64,000 nt of DNA, taken from Anaerolineales bacterium (GTDB lineage Bacteria > Chloroflexota > Anaerolineae > Anaerolineales > Villigracilaceae). The notes beneath the pieces were generated by a model. That model was not told the DNA's origin. It was given only the letters and a program-made list of their open reading frames with translations, and did no database searches. Every line of letters begins with the position of its first letter. Position 1 is the stretch's first letter. Shown in pieces: positions 41,430 through 49,682 of this stretch. The stretch spans positions 1,798,001 through 1,862,000 of the forward strand of contig JABTTV010000001.1 of NCBI GenBank assembly GCA_015075725.1, read 5' to 3'. The position numbers and the translations under genes were made by a program.

Positions 41430-43148
41430 CTATTTTGTCACAGGCAGTTCCGCCGCGATCCAGCCATTCATACCGCCGTTCAGGTTGCGGACGTTGGTAT
41501 AACCCAGGAATTGCAGGTACATCTGGGTCATGGCGCCGCGATGACCGGAGGCGCAGATCACCATGATGGGGGCAGCCTTGTCGGCGGGGAGTTGGGCAAG
41601 GTTGGCGGGTACATCGTTGACGGGGATGTTGACGGCGCCTTCGATGTATCCATTGGCGGTCCATTCATCCACAGTGCGGACGTCGAGCATAAAGGGGACA
41701 TTCCCGGCGACCAGTTCAGTATTAAAGTCGGGGGACTTGATCGCGCCAAATCCTTCGGGCAGGTTGCTCAGGTAGTTGTCGAGAGCGGCAAAGGTGGCTT
41801 CGTCCACTTCGGGAGCGGTACCAGCCACCGGCGCGGCGGGAGCGCCCTTTTCCACGGGCAGTTCCGCCTTGATCCATCCATTGAGTCCGCCGTTGAGGTT
41901 GACCACATCGGTATATCCAAGCAGGCGAAGAGCCATTACGCCGAGGGAGCCGCGATGACCGGATGCGCAGGTGATGACGATCTTCTCATCCTTGCCGGGA
42001 AGTTTGTCCAGATTCTTGAGCAGGTCGCGGATCGGGATGTTGATGGAACCGGCGATGAATCCATTGGCTTCAAGTTCAGAGGGTTCGCGCACATCCACGA
42101 TGAAGGGCGGGGTTCCAGCAAGAAGTTCGTTGAGTTTGTCGGACTTGATGCTGTAGTAACCAGCGTCGGTAGGCAGGTTGGTGAGGAAGGAAGCCATCTC
42201 ACTGACAAGCCCCGCCACGGGCAGGCCTGCAGCTTTCCATCCGTTGAGACCGCCGCCAAGATTGACGACATCGGTGTAGCCCATCAAGTTCAAAGCCATT
42301 GTGACGATTCCACCGCGATGCCCGGAGGCGCACAGGACGATGATCCGGCTGTCTTTATCCGCGGGAATTTGATCGAGATTCGCAAAGAACTCGCTGAACG
42401 GCAAATTGATGGAGCCTTCGATATAACCGTCCTTGTCCCATTCGGCTTTGCTGCGGACGTCAATGATGAAGGGCAGGTCGGACCCGGTCAGTTCTTCCGC
42501 CAGCTTGTCTGATTTGACGGAATAGAAACCTTCAGGCATGTTGACAAAGTAACCATTGAGCATCGTAAACAGTGCCTGGTCTTCGATGATGGCTGTGCTG
42601 ATGGCTGCAGGCGCTTCGGGCATGGAGCCAGAGACGAGAGGCAGTTCGGCTTTCTTCCAGGCGTTGAGGCCGCCGCCGAGATTCCGGACGTCGGTGTAGC
42701 CCAACAGGCGAAGAGCCGCCATGACCATGCCGCCACGATGGCCGGAGGCGCAAGTCACGACAATGGGCTGATCCAGTTCGGGGAGCTTATCCAGGTTGTT
42801 CAGCACTTCGCGTACCGGGATGTTGACGGATCCTTCGATGTAGCCGTCGGTCTCAACCTCGGAAGGTTCGCGCACGTCGAGGATGAAGATCTCCTTTTCT
42901 GCAAGCTCGGTGTTGAGCGCTGAAGCGGATACAGATCCATATCCTTTATCGGAGGGGAGGTTGGCGGCAAGGTCGGTGAACAGCGCCAATACATCCGGCG
43001 TCGTTTCAACAACAGGCGCTTCCGGGATGACTTCCACCACTTCTTCCGTGGGTGCCACGACCGGTTCAGCAGCCGGGGTACCGCACGCGCCGAGGATCAT
43101 GCTCAGCACGAGAAACAGGGCAAAAAACAGTTGGAATTTCTTTGACAT
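41430..43148 (-). CDS. Tetra-rhodanese lipoprotein, all four sites intact
   Basis: 572 residues. A signal peptide ends in lipobox ILGAC (Cys22), so it is lipid-anchored outside the cytoplasmic membrane. Four rhodanese domains follow in tandem, each with the active-site loop CASGHRG: Cys133, Cys273, Cys394 and Cys532. Each begins with an ILDVREPSE-type strand and ends with a YTDVVNLGGGLNGW-type helix. Rhodaneses carry persulfide sulfur (or selenium) on that Cys, so this could act as a multi-site sulfur carrier or sulfurtransferase at the cell surface. A partly degenerate paralogue lies 70 bp upstream on the same strand, next to a multiheme cytochrome gene. Confidence 0.9.
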   Translation of the reverse strand: MSKKFQLFFALFLVLSMILGACGTPAAEPVVAPTEEVVEVIPEAPVVETTPDVLALFTDLAANLPSDKGYGSVSASALNTELAEKEIFILDVREPSEVETDGYIEGSVNIPVREVLNNLDKLPELDQPIVVTCASGHRGGMVMAALRLLGYTDVRNLGGGLNAWKKAELPLVSGSMPEAPAAISTAIIEDQALFTMLNGYFVNMPEGFYSVKSDKLAEELTGSDLPFIIDVRSKAEWDKDGYIEGSINLPFSEFFANLDQIPADKDSRIIVLCASGHRGGIVTMALNLMGYTDVVNLGGGLNGWKAAGLPVAGLVSEMASFLTNLPTDAGYYSIKSDKLNELLAGTPPFIVDVREPSELEANGFIAGSINIPIRDLLKNLDKLPGKDEKIVITCASGHRGSLGVMALRLLGYTDVVNLNGGLNGWIKAELPVEKGAPAAPVAGTAPEVDEATFAALDNYLSNLPEGFGAIKSPDFNTELVAGNVPFMLDVRTVDEWTANGYIEGAVNIPVNDVPANLAQLPADKAAPIMVICASGHRGAMTQMYLQFLGYTNVRNLNGGMNGWIAAELPVTK

Positions 43149-43218
43149 TTAATTTTCTCCTTTTGAATGTTCTTTTTAACAAGCTCTTATCAGCAGCTTG
43201 TGGTTTCAATGACAGTGG

Positions 43219-44913
43219 TTAATCATCCGGCAGGATCTTCACATCGATGTAACCAAGGAAGTTCAGGTACATCTTGGCGATGGCGCCGCAGTGACCGCTC
43301 CCGCAGATGATCACAATGGGGGAGGATGGGTCAGCGGGAAGTATTTTCAGGTTTTCAGGGATTTCATGAACCGGCATGGAAATCGCGCCTTCGAATGCGC
43401 CGCCCACGGGGATTTTCGATTCGTCCCGGACATCCAAAATCAAGGGTGCTTCGCCGCTTTCTATCATTGCCTGTAATTCATCTGTTGTAAGGGTGGACAC
43501 ATCTTCCGACATGGCGGTCAGATAGTTGTCGAGGAGGGTGAGGCGGGTTTGATCCACCTCCGGCTCGGGAGTCAGGATTCGTGCTGGGGCGGGAAGTCCC
43601 GGTTCAAGCGAATATCCGGCCTTTATCCAACTCCCGATCCCGCCATCCAGGTTAAGCACATTTGTGTACCCCAGCGACCGCAAGGCAATCGCTCCCATCG
43701 CCCCGCTGTAGCATGGCTCGCAATAGACCACGATCCTTTGATCCCTGGCGGGTAGTTTGTCAAGATTATCGAGGAGGTCTGGGATCGGAATGTTCACCGC
43801 ACCTTTGATATGGCCGGTGGATGCAACTTCATCCGGCTTGCGGACATCGAGGAGATAAACCGGCGCTTCTGCGCGGGCGGCTTCGAGGTTTACGGCGGTG
43901 ATGCTGTAATACCCCTGTTCGGAGGGAAGGTCTGTGATGAACTGACTCAGTACTGCCTCCCAATCTTCCAACCCGGTCACTTCATTGCCTTCCGCTCTCC
44001 ATTTATTCAACCCTCCCGACAAATTGAATGCATTGGAGTAACCCAAAAGGCGCAGGGTCATTGTGACGATCGAGCTGCGATGGCCGGAAGCGCCATAGAC
44101 GACAATTCGTACGTCTTTTTCAGCGGGTAGCTGATCGAGCTTCCGAAGGAATTCGGGAAAGGGAATGGAGACAGATCCATCAATAAATCCATTTGCCTCC
44201 CGTTCCGCCGCCATCCGGACATCCAGGAGGAAAATTGAACCGTTTATTAATTCAGAAGCAAGCGCCTTTGGTTCAATGGCAAGATAATCTTCCGGCAGGT
44301 TAGATAGGAAATCATCGAGTGCGTTGAAGAGCCCTTCATCTACAATGGTTGGTGCGCTGATGACTTTAGGCGCTTCGGGCATGCCGCCCGTGATGATCGG
44401 AAGTTTCGCCTCTTCCTGCACAGCACGGCACTCTCCCATGTTACGGACGTTGACATAGCCCAACATCTTGAGAGCCATCAACGCAAACCCGCCACGATGT
44501 TCGGAGCCGCAATAGATCACGATTCGATCCTCGGGATCGGGCAGTTTATCCAGGTTTTTCAGCAAGGTTCGGAGTGGGATGTTTACCGCGCCTTCGAGGT
44601 ATCCGTCGTTCTTGAGCTCGGCAGGTTCGCGCACGTCGAGCAGAAAGATAGAATTATCTACTGCAAGTTCCCTGCTCAAGTTTGCTGCGCTGACCAATCC
44701 AAAGTTTGAATTAGCCGGGATGGATTTCCAGAAATTGACTAGCAGGGGTGGAAAATCCGTGGTGACAGTTGAAATTTCGGCTGGGTTGGAAATTTCTATG
44801 CCAGGGGTCTCGGTTGGGATAAATCCCTCGTCAACTGATGACGAACCACACGCTCCCAGCAGAATGCTGAGGATCAGTGGGAGGGAAAAGGTGATGTGAA
44901 GCGAACTTTTCAT
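43219..44913 (-). CDS. Tetra-rhodanese lipoprotein with altered active sites
   Basis: About 564 residues (568 from the alternative ATG at 44925). Lipobox ILLGAC (Cys26 in the longer numbering) anchors it outside. Four rhodanese domains are recognisable: site 1 is CGSEHRG (Cys139), site 2 is GASGHRS with Gly278 replacing Cys, site 3 is CEPCYSG (Cys402), and site 4 is CGSGHCG (Cys541). Domain 2 therefore cannot hold persulfide, and domains 3 and 4 have gained extra cysteines. Its gene starts about 12 bp after the stop of the multiheme cytochrome gene, so they are one operon. The structural or electron-accepting role is inferred. Confidence 0.88.
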   Translation of the reverse strand: MKSSLHITFSLPLILSILLGACGSSSVDEGFIPTETPGIEISNPAEISTVTTDFPPLLVNFWKSIPANSNFGLVSAANLSRELAVDNSIFLLDVREPAELKNDGYLEGAVNIPLRTLLKNLDKLPDPEDRIVIYCGSEHRGGFALMALKMLGYVNVRNMGECRAVQEEAKLPIITGGMPEAPKVISAPTIVDEGLFNALDDFLSNLPEDYLAIEPKALASELINGSIFLLDVRMAAEREANGFIDGSVSIPFPEFLRKLDQLPAEKDVRIVVYGASGHRSSIVTMTLRLLGYSNAFNLSGGLNKWRAEGNEVTGLEDWEAVLSQFITDLPSEQGYYSITAVNLEAARAEAPVYLLDVRKPDEVASTGHIKGAVNIPIPDLLDNLDKLPARDQRIVVYCEPCYSGAMGAIALRSLGYTNVLNLDGGIGSWIKAGYSLEPGLPAPARILTPEPEVDQTRLTLLDNYLTAMSEDVSTLTTDELQAMIESGEAPLILDVRDESKIPVGGAFEGAISMPVHEIPENLKILPADPSSPIVIICGSGHCGAIAKMYLNFLGYIDVKILPDD

Positions 44914-44925
44914 TTCCCAAGCCAT

Positions 44926-46542
44926 TTATGGGACAGCCGTCGGCTCAACGACCTGAGGCGGCACCTGGTCCACGATCACGCTTTGGTTCGCCTGCAATTC
45001 GTCGGGATAAACTTTGTCTGCGGTAAGAAAAATCGCAGCGTTCCCGTGGCAGGCATTGCAGGAGGAATTCTGCGGCGTTTCCAATTGAATATTATGAGGT
45101 GTGGAATAGACCCATGTATTCTTCATATCGAAAGCCGGAAGGAGATTCTCGCCGTAAAAATTGTAGGCGTGCTCTGCGGCAGGGACATGCCGCAATACGA
45201 CATATTCATACGGCCGGTGATAGTTGGGGTCCGGATTTTTACCGATGAAGAAGGATAGATAATCGCGCTCTGTCTGATAGAACGGATTCCCTGTTTTCTC
45301 ACTCACCGCCACATGACAACCGTCGCAGCTTGTATAAGAAACCGAATGACAGACCTGGCACGCCAACTTATCCTTGTGGATGAGATGATTCTGGTTCGTA
45401 TCGTTCCATGCGCCCATCTGGGCGTGACAGGATTCGCAGGAAGGTGTTTGCTCGCCGGCATAACGGTGGTTTTTCTGTATTTTTTCGATGCCTTCCGCCT
45501 CCGTATGGCATTGTGTGCAGGTCGCTCCGGGGTTGTGCATATCCGCGCTGCTGTGGCAGTTCATGCAATTCATGCGTTCGAGGCGGAAATGCGCATCCCC
45601 CGGTATTCCTTCATGTTTACCAAGGTATTCGTTGCCCACGCGGCTACCGTGACAGGCGGTGCAATTTTGCGACATGGACGGGGTCTTCATGACGACATGT
45701 CCCTCGACGAAGCCGCCTCCCACCTGATCGGGCTGACTGATATGGCAGTCACCGCAGCTTGCATGGCAGCTCGCACAATGATTGCCGAACATCCTGTGCA
45801 TGGCTTCCTGATCTGGCGATGCGTACATTGATTCGATCTCTGCCAGGTGGTTGACCCGTGAAAGTTTTTCCTTGACCACGTCCTCTTTCACGATCACTGT
45901 TCCTTCTTCCGTGTTGGGCGGGAAGTAATGACAATCCTGGCAGTCGGTGTGACAGGAACCACAGTGCGTATTGAATGTCGCCATCAGGGTTGCGACCCGC
46001 GCCGCATCGTAATCCGGTTTGGATGCGCCCCGCGCTTCAAGGATTGTCCAGTATCCGTCCAAAGTTGCATGCAGGCCCGAGCCCGTCATCGCCGTCTCAT
46101 AATGGCAGTCATCACAAATTTTGGTCGGGGCTGAACTCGGGTCTTCTATCAACCCGATATGTGCTGTTTCTTTATCGCTCGACGTGTTATCACCGGCATG
46201 GCAACGCGTGCAGGCTAGTTCACCGTGCGGATCGGCGAGGAATTTTTCCGTATCGACGAGCACTTTCTCCCATGGCTCCAACGGAGCCACCTCGCCCCCT
46301 CAGCCAGCTCCCGATGATTCCTTTTCGACAACCTCTTCCGGTTTGGCGGTATCGATCAATCTCTGTTTGTCAGTATGACAATTCCTGCATTCATTGAGGA
46401 AGACACCTTCGACAATGGGGGTGGAATCAGAGGATGGATCCTCCGCGCCGGGAGTTTCTGTGACTTGAGGTACGTCTGTACTTTTGCATGAGGTCACTAG
46501 GATGACCAAAATCAACAGGAGGATCGGGATTCGATTTTTCAA
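44926..46542 (-). CDS. 14-CxxCH lipoprotein cytochrome with in-frame TGA, possible selenoprotein
   Basis: Read through one TGA (46300-46302) the frame gives 538 residues. TTG at 46542, after a GAGG Shine-Dalgarno, starts a lipoprotein signal ending VTSC (Cys19), followed by a TPGAEDPSSDSTP linker and the first heme motif CRNCH. After the TGA at codon 81 come 13 more motifs: CTRCH, CDDCH, CGSCH, CQDCH, CASCH, CGDCH, CTACH, CMNCH, CTQCH, CESCH, CQVCH, CDGCH and CNACH. The part after the TGA has no signal peptide or good ribosome site of its own (only GTG at 46290), so it could not be exported and loaded with heme unless the TGA is read through. A SECIS-like hairpin follows the TGA. Probable role: electron transfer or a reductase outside the membrane. 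A nonsense mutation or sequence error is the alternative. Confidence 0.75.
46274..46302 (-). promoter_or_regulatory. TGA codon with bacterial SECIS-like hairpin
   Basis: On the minus strand, TGA is followed by 11 nt, then GGCTCC, a GTT loop and GGAGCC; a flanking T-A pair extends the stem to 7 bp. There are 17 nt between TGA and loop, and the loop begins with G. Known bacterial SECIS elements sit directly after the UGA with a small G-containing apical loop at about this distance. Confidence 0.5.
46300..46542 (-). CDS. N-terminal segment of the cytochrome gene up to the TGA
   Basis: If the TGA is a real stop, this is an 80-residue lipoprotein with a signal peptide (PILLLILVILVTSC), one heme motif (CRNCH) and an acidic tail ending ESSGAG. 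Gene finders will show it as a separate short gene in the same frame as the long one beginning at 46290. I regard it as part of the full-length gene 44926-46542. Confidence 0.55.
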   Translation of the reverse strand: MKNRIPILLLILVILVTSCKSTDVPQVTETPGAEDPSSDSTPIVEGVFLNECRNCHTDKQRLIDTAKPEEVVEKESSGAG

Positions 46543-46551
46543 ATCAGCCTC

Positions 46552-46575
46552 TATTTGTGTATATTTTCACAAATA
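46552..46575. promoter_or_regulatory. CRP/FNR-type operator before the multiheme cytochrome
   Basis: TATTTGTG, 8 bp, CACAAATA: a perfect 8-bp inverted repeat whose TGTG-N8-CACA spacing is that of CRP/FNR-family sites. It ends 10 bp before the cytochrome start codon, so a bound regulator could block or shape transcription of the cytochrome/rhodanese operon, possibly in response to oxygen or redox state. Confidence 0.55.
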
Positions 46576-46593
46576 ATTTTATTTCATCCCCTT

Positions 46594-46776
46594 ATGGCTG
46601 CAAGTGATTTATATAACCTCCGCTTATCAGATTTGCTTATGGATTTTGATAACTCACCTCATTTAGCCGATTCGGATAGACCAAAATTGCCCGACAAATA
46701 TTTCTCGCTCAAGCCGCCGAGAGCATTATTTTGTAAGTTGATCATGGAAAAACTGATGTATAGAGCTCTTGCATAA
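46594..46776 (+). CDS. Doubtful 60-residue hypothetical protein
   Basis: Plus-strand frame beginning MAASDLYNLRLSDLLMDFD and ending MEKLMYRALA, divergent from the cytochrome gene and downstream of the CRP/FNR-like repeat. There is no clear Shine-Dalgarno sequence and no recognised family. The AT-rich codon use differs from the neighbours. It may be chance. Confidence 0.22.
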   Translation: MAASDLYNLRLSDLLMDFDNSPHLADSDRPKLPDKYFSLKPPRALFCKLIMEKLMYRALA

Positions 46777-46856
46777 GTGCTCCCGCCGAAGTCCCCGGCG
46801 GCGGGGACGCCGCCTTGAGCAAGGTAAAATTTTGACTATTGCAAGAAGTCCTATGT

Positions 46857-46887
46857 AAAAAAATCCCGCGAGAGGTGCCCACGGGAT
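46857..46887 (-). terminator. Intrinsic terminator of the transglycosylase-like gene
   Basis: On the minus strand, ATCCCG, a 13-bp loop and CGGGAT are followed by TTTTTTT (46857-46863). It separates the upstream ccm/transglycosylase genes from the cytochrome/rhodanese operon. Confidence 0.75.
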
Positions 46888-46912
46888 GATTCTTCTGCGC
46901 CTGTTTTAATTG

Positions 46913-48559
46913 CTACTGGCTGATATCGTTCACGTAATCGACCGCACTCGAGCAGACGCCGACAAGATGCGGCGAGACGGTCTCCCATGTGAGCGGCAGG
47001 CCGTTCGCGGCAAAGCCGCCGCTGATCCCTTCGGCAAGACAGCCTCCGCCCGCGTTGTAGTTGACGAGGGTGAACTTCCACAAGTCTTCGTACGAAGCGG
47101 CGCTTTCAGGTCTTGTGAGTGTGTAGTTGTAAACAACCTGCCCGGCTTGTTCGCAATTGGCGATGAGAGTGTGGGCGAAAACGCCGATGGAAAAATCTGC
47201 CTGTGAAAGGTCGAGCCCCAATGGACATTCTTCACAACTTGCATTGACGCTTCCCACCAGCGCGCGCCTCAACTCCGCCTGAAGTTCTTCATCCAAATTG
47301 GCATAGCCCAAGCCGCAGGTTTCAGAGTCCATCACCAGCGGACAGAATTGATTGTAGAAGGAACCATTCCAGAAAAGGGTCGTATCCGCGCCGTTCTCGG
47401 TGAGTTGACCGAAGCCGATATCGGCGGCGCCTTGAAATATGCCGGGCCAGAACTGGCTCTCACGGGCGAATAGATTCTTGAGCAAATAAGCGGGTACGCT
47501 TGTTTCCTTTGATGTGTCGAGGATCAAGCCGTCGAATTGATTCTGCCATTGGCGTACGGCGTCGCGCGATTTCTCCAACCCGCATTGGTTGACGACGTTG
47601 CCGGGTGCCAGCCCGCCATCCGGGCAGGAGCGGGCATCTACCACGCCTTGCAGGATGAGATTCGCTGCGAGATAGGTGTATGGGATGCCACTGCTCAGAT
47701 CTTCGCTTTCAGTGGGGGTGCTCAGCCATTCAGGCGCACCGCCAACGGGAGGGAAGACGCCCCAGGTCTCGGAGCAGGTCGCGCTGACGCCTCCCTGCCA
47801 TTGCGATGAGAGAACGTCCACATACCAATAGAGTTGATCGGGGTCGCCTTCGTCCACCTGCTTGACGCGGATTTGCGCCCCATACACGAGACTGGAGTCG
47901 CCGTAGGTCGAATACGCCCAAAAGGTCACTTCTGCGCCTTCGTCGTCCGTTTCGGGGATGCGAAATTTGCATACGCCGGTATCCTCGCAGAAGAAGGATT
48001 GGCCGTTGTACGTGCCTTCTATTCGGTTGATCGATTCGTTGGGAAGGGGCTCCTGCCCGGTAATGACGAGGGTGGGTTGGGTCTCACAAATATTTGTCCC
48101 CGTGCTGAAGACAGGTTCGCAATCTTCAAGCGAGATCCATGCGCTGGCGGCAGGCAATTGCATGGCGATCTCTTTTTCCCTTGGTTCCGTGTCGATCAAT
48201 AAGGCGTAGTAACCGTCGCACCTGCTTACATTATTGAGATTGCACATCGGCTGGGACGTCCACTCGCGGTAGATGATCGTGCCGCAATCGCGATAGACCT
48301 CGTCCGGCGTCGGCATCCCGTCGTGTTCTATGACGATCTTGCAGACGGAGGTCCTGTCCTTCCATTTGAGCAGTTCCCACTGGTAGGAGGTGTATTCGAC
48401 GGCGATGATTGAGAACCGGTCGGGACCGGGCGGGGGATTGGAACCAGAATCAAGCGCGGGGTTGGAGCCGGAGGCGGGCAGCGATCCAGAACTGACCGCC
48501 ATGTTCAGAACAGCGATCAAAATCAAAAGGATCCGGCTAACCCTCTGGCTCTTCTTCAT
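46913..48559 (-). CDS. Secreted protein with lytic-transglycosylase-like domain
   Basis: 548 residues. A signal peptide (ILLILIAVLNMAVSSGSLPA) is followed by a Ser/Pro/Gly linker and a Cys-rich beta domain of about 250 residues that I do not recognise. The C-terminal part resembles soluble lytic transglycosylases: the catalytic Glu is likely in LFARESQFWPG and the substrate motif is ADIGFGQLTENGAD, with a late LVNYNAGGGC (the usual AYNAGxG block). It should act on peptidoglycan outside the membrane. Many paired cysteines suggest disulfides. Its probable -10 box lies in the loop of a hairpin right before the start. Confidence 0.7.
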   Translation of the reverse strand: MKKSQRVSRILLILIAVLNMAVSSGSLPASGSNPALDSGSNPPPGPDRFSIIAVEYTSYQWELLKWKDRTSVCKIVIEHDGMPTPDEVYRDCGTIIYREWTSQPMCNLNNVSRCDGYYALLIDTEPREKEIAMQLPAASAWISLEDCEPVFSTGTNICETQPTLVITGQEPLPNESINRIEGTYNGQSFFCEDTGVCKFRIPETDDEGAEVTFWAYSTYGDSSLVYGAQIRVKQVDEGDPDQLYWYVDVLSSQWQGGVSATCSETWGVFPPVGGAPEWLSTPTESEDLSSGIPYTYLAANLILQGVVDARSCPDGGLAPGNVVNQCGLEKSRDAVRQWQNQFDGLILDTSKETSVPAYLLKNLFARESQFWPGIFQGAADIGFGQLTENGADTTLFWNGSFYNQFCPLVMDSETCGLGYANLDEELQAELRRALVGSVNASCEECPLGLDLSQADFSIGVFAHTLIANCEQAGQVVYNYTLTRPESAASYEDLWKFTLVNYNAGGGCLAEGISGGFAANGLPLTWETVSPHLVGVCSSAVDYVNDISQ

Positions 48560-48564
48560 AAAAA

Positions 48565-48598
48565 ACGGAGCTCGTCTTTATTATATAACGAACTCCGT
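48565..48598 (-). terminator. Hairpin with -10 box in its loop, before the transglycosylase-like gene
   Basis: On the minus strand, arms ACGGAGTTCG and CGAGCTCCGT (one mismatch) enclose TATAAT (complement of 48580-48585) and are followed by a run of six T next to the ATG. It can end the ccm transcript and at the same time start that of the next gene, as at 31046-31081. Confidence 0.55.
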
Positions 48599-48639
48599 GG
48601 GTTGGGGAAATTTGCCAGAGTTGTTGAATGGCAAATTCG

Positions 48640-48795
48640 TTATTTTTTTTCCGTGTCCAGCGCCTCGTAGGTCTCGAGGTCGCGTTTGAGGTTGCGGCTG
48701 CGGACGTACATGCTCAGCAGGTAAACGCCCATGACCACGAACGAGACAATAAAGCCCGCGATCATGTAATTGTCGGTATTGGGAATGGAATCCAT
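48640..48795 (-). CDS. ccmD: CcmD-like small membrane protein
   Basis: 51 residues. One membrane helix (MIAGFIVSFVVMGVYLLSMY) is followed by a basic cytosolic tail with RSRNLKRDLETYEALD, the usual shape of CcmD, which helps release heme-loaded CcmE from CcmABC. AGGAG (48801-48805, minus strand) precedes the ATG at 48795, 12 bp after the ccmC stop. Its position directly after ccmC supports the call. Confidence 0.8.
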   Translation of the reverse strand: MDSIPNTDNYMIAGFIVSFVVMGVYLLSMYVRSRNLKRDLETYEALDTEKK

Positions 48796-48807
48796 TGGAT
48801 GCTCCTG

Positions 48808-49506
48808 TTACATCGAAACTTTCAGTTTGAGGTGTTCGACCTTCTCCTCCAACGCGCCGATGCGGATGCGGTGCCACATCAGGTCGATGAAGATGATGGT
48901 AAAGGCGCCGAGGGCGATGAACATGGCTGTCAGCATGTTCGGAGTCATGTCGAAACCGCCTTGCGCCGCCGCACTGGCATTGCCGATGACAACCGGGTGA
49001 ATGGTGCGGAAGAGGCGGATGACCATGAAGGTGATCGGCGCGCTGATGCCGCCCAGCAATGTATACACCGCTCCGAACCGCGCGCGTTTCTCGGGGTCTT
49101 CTATTCCGGCGCGGAGCATGAAGTAGGCGATGTAGATCAGCTCCGTCACTGCGGCGGTGGTCAAGCGCGGGTCCCACGTCCACCAGGTATTCCACGCTGG
49201 GCGCGCCCAGATCGAGCCGAGCACGATAGTGATGAAAAAGAACATCGTGCTCACTTCCACAGCGGCGACTTCAAAGCGATCCCATTTCATGTCCTTGGTA
49301 ATCAGGTAAACGATTCCCGAGACCGCCGCGAGGACGAAGCCAACCAGCCCGACCCAGGCTGTCCCGACGTGGAAATAGAAAACGCGCTGGACGTTACCCA
49401 TCACGGCTTCGGTGGGGGCGTAGACCAGGGCGAAGTAGGTCGCGACGCCAAGCCCGATGATCGATAAAACATCGAGGATGGTTAGAAGGATTGGTTTTTG
49501 TTGCAT
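48808..49506 (-). CDS. ccmC: Heme exporter/handling protein CcmC
   Basis: About 232 residues with six membrane helices. The tryptophan-rich heme-binding loop WARPAWNTWWTWDPRLT and the flanking His residues (FYFHVGTAW and IHPVVIG) are diagnostic of CcmC, which loads heme onto CcmE at the outer face of the membrane. ATG at 49506 is preferred; an upstream start at 49602 would add an unrelated hydrophilic leader. It lies between ccmB and ccmD. Confidence 0.93.
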   Translation of the reverse strand: MQQKPILLTILDVLSIIGLGVATYFALVYAPTEAVMGNVQRVFYFHVGTAWVGLVGFVLAAVSGIVYLITKDMKWDRFEVAAVEVSTMFFFITIVLGSIWARPAWNTWWTWDPRLTTAAVTELIYIAYFMLRAGIEDPEKRARFGAVYTLLGGISAPITFMVIRLFRTIHPVVIGNASAAAQGGFDMTPNMLTAMFIALGAFTIIFIDLMWHRIRIGALEEKVEHLKLKVSM

Positions 49507-49682
49507 GGATAAACTCCTTTTGAGGAATTGCGATTTCAGATTTGGATTGAAGAATTCCGGCTCTTTCTGGATGTTGAGCTGGATATAGCCCATCAATCTC
49601 ATCCTACCTGAAAGTTGGTTTCGCAGGCCGGGCTTTCAGCCTGATATTGTCTTTCGCATCTTTCGGCGATAGAGAACGCCAA

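Larger units (their letters stand above)
46543..46912. other. 370-bp intergenic region, AT-rich
   Basis: It holds, from left, a CRP/FNR-like inverted repeat at 46552-46575, a doubtful small plus-strand frame (46594-46776), a G/C-rich inverted repeat around 46794-46811 (GTCCCC and GGGGAC arms), and the terminator of the transglycosylase-like gene at 46857-46887. No tRNA or other gene was seen. Confidence 0.6.

Noticed and set aside
41511..42512. 333-codon plus-strand frame
   Set aside because: Antisense to the rhodanese repeats; its apparent repeats simply mirror those of the real gene.
46300..46302. Frameshift as cause of the split cytochrome
   Set aside because: Both halves are in the same frame; only a single TGA separates them, so recoding, a nonsense mutation or a base error are the possible causes, not an indel.
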